A stretch of DNA of 23,386 nucleotides. It comes from Lachnospiraceae bacterium UBA7179. Its GTDB lineage: Bacteria; Bacillota; Clostridia; Lachnospirales; Lachnospiraceae. The DNA is taken from NCBI GenBank assembly GCA_002491195.1, contig DKVL01000113.1, positions 1 through 23,386 of the forward strand, written 5' to 3'. Shown piece after piece: positions 22,541-23,386 of the stretch. Position 1 is the stretch's first letter; the number at the start of each line of letters is the position of its first letter. The notes beneath the pieces are model-generated. The model had not been told where the DNA came from. It saw only the letters and a program-made list of their open reading frames with translations, and searched no databases. A program made the translations under genes and the position numbers.

Positions 22541-22554
22541 AGCTTACCTCCATA

Positions 22555-22602
22555 ACTGTATTATCCAATACTGTATTATACAGCATATCTGAAATTTGTC
22601 AA
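22555..22602 (-). promoter_or_regulatory. PadR-HXXEE promoter with overlapping operator
   Basis: Minus-strand perfect TTGACA (22597-22602), 16-base spacer, perfect TATAAT (22575-22580). The -10 box is inside the palindrome CTGTATTATACAG (22571-22583), and ACTGTATTAT occurs twice, at 22555-22564 and 22570-22579 (15-base spacing). Binding here would block RNA polymerase directly. The rest of 22603-22788 holds only a TATAAT (22741-22746), probably the -10 box of the next gene without a good -35. Confidence 0.7.
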
Positions 22603-22788
22603 GTTTTATATATTGCAAAAGCGGAAATAGAAATAAAAAGGACGAACCAAAAGCAGATCCTGGAACGCGGTCATCGACAGATATTGATATTTTGTGAGGA
22701 ATTTTTGTGAAAGCTTATTCCTTCTGGCAAGACATTGTAATATAATAGAACCAGCGAAAAACCGGAAGTAATTTGTGAGGTGGTTTAA

Positions 22789-23386
22789 ATGGTGGAAAAA
22801 AAGATTCGCAGTATATTTTCAGAATATCCAGAAGTTATTTATGGATTTACAAGTATTGCATATAGTGAATATGCAAGTACCTATCAATCTGCTTTAGTAT
22901 TTGCAGTACCTTATGGAGAACAACTTACGATCGAAACATATTCTGAAGAAAAGTTTGAAAAAGGGATTCAGGATGCAAAAAAAGTACTGGAAAAAATTTT
23001 AACACAACTGCAGAAAATGCTTGATGAATATAATGTGAACTATTATATTCCACCGGTAGCACAAAGCAACGAGATCGATCTGACAGCACCTTTTTCTTTC
23101 AAGTTTGCGGCCGTAAATGCTGGATTAGGTTGGATTGGAAAAAATGATGTTGTTATTACAAAAAAATGTGGCCCAAGAGTAAGACTATCTGCAATCTTAA
23201 TAAATGAGCAATTTGTTTATGGCGACAAAATCTTAAAGAGTAATTGTCCTGAAAATTGTAACAGATGCGTTGATATTTGTCCGCATAAAGCATTGCATAA
23301 CGTACAATGGAATATCAACTCGCTAAGAAATGAAATAATAGATTATAGGTTATGTAACGAACAAAGGAGCTTCCTGTATAATACAA
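22789..23386 (+). CDS. QueG-like iron-sulfur protein, partial (3' end outside the window)
   Basis: The first 199 codons of a protein related to epoxyqueuosine reductase QueG. The motif GLGWIGKNDVVIT (112-124) with GPRVRLSAILIN is shared with that family, and a ferredoxin-like cluster site follows: C153, C157, C160 and C164-Pro (SNCPENCNRCVDICP). QueG uses cobalamin and two [4Fe-4S] clusters to make queuosine in tRNA. Paralogues with the same fold have other, mostly unknown, roles, and the N-terminus here is shorter and AT-rich, so I do not assign queG. GTGAGG is 6-7 bases before ATG 22789. The second cluster site, if any, is beyond the window edge. Confidence 0.8.
   Translation, partial: MVEKKIRSIFSEYPEVIYGFTSIAYSEYASTYQSALVFAVPYGEQLTIETYSEEKFEKGIQDAKKVLEKILTQLQKMLDEYNVNYYIPPVAQSNEIDLTAPFSFKFAAVNAGLGWIGKNDVVITKKCGPRVRLSAILINEQFVYGDKILKSNCPENCNRCVDICPHKALHNVQWNINSLRNEIIDYRLCNEQRSFLYNT

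Noticed and set aside
22789..23386. Assigning the gene symbol queG
   Set aside because: The family fold is clear, but the gene is cut by the window edge and paralogues with the same motifs are common.

Overview
The window looks like chromosomal DNA of a low-to-medium GC Bacillota, most likely a Clostridia/Lachnospiraceae-type gut anaerobe. The pointers are a T-box in front of an AspRS-GatCAB (indirect tRNA amidation) operon, AGGAGG-type ribosome binding sites, TTGACA/TATAAT promoters, and clostridial-flavoured proteins (DUF4474, a RecQ with a long C-terminal extension, HTH-Uma2, death-on-curing toxin). Family names come from recognising sequence motifs by eye; no search was run.

Left part (1-5992): an AraC-type regulator (+), two tandem paralogous unknown proteins with almost identical C-termini (-), a promoter with a short coiled-coil-like ORF upstream of them, an extended-SDR epimerase (-) and a dCache-type methyl-accepting chemotaxis protein (+). 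Middle part (5998-12937): recQ, a short DprA-like protein, an HTH-Uma2 nuclease-fold protein, a metallophosphoesterase translationally coupled to a membrane-anchored DUF4474 protein (all -), and an unknown 230-aa protein (+).

Core operon (12952-20151, -): promoter, T-box leader, aspS, gatC, [phd-type antitoxin, doc-type toxin, AAC(6')-type acetyltransferase], gatA, gatB, and a shared terminator. AspRS (probably non-discriminating, His31) makes Asp-tRNA(Asn), and GatCAB amidates it, and Glu-tRNA(Gln), to the cognate products. The T-box specifier loop holds GAAC, that is overlapping Glu (GAA) and Asn (AAC) codons, which fits the two-codon T-box described for the Clostridium acetobutylicum transamidation operon. 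The gatC-gatA junction is split by more AT-rich accessory genes. The toxin gene among them is interrupted four codons after its reconstructed start by a 155-bp MITE with clear terminal inverted repeats and a TTA target duplication.

A family of hairpin repeats (GAAGAAYGCC-N7-GGCRTTCTTC plus a 54-bp palindromic unit) sits after the Uma2 gene, between gatA and gatB, and between aspS and gatC. It supplies the last codons and stop of gatA.

Right part (20208-23386): a relic of a DUF1703-type PD-(D/E)XK gene, an aldo/keto reductase (-), an unexplained ORF relic, a PadR regulator with an HXXEE membrane protein (-) and, running off the end, a QueG-like iron-sulfur protein (+).
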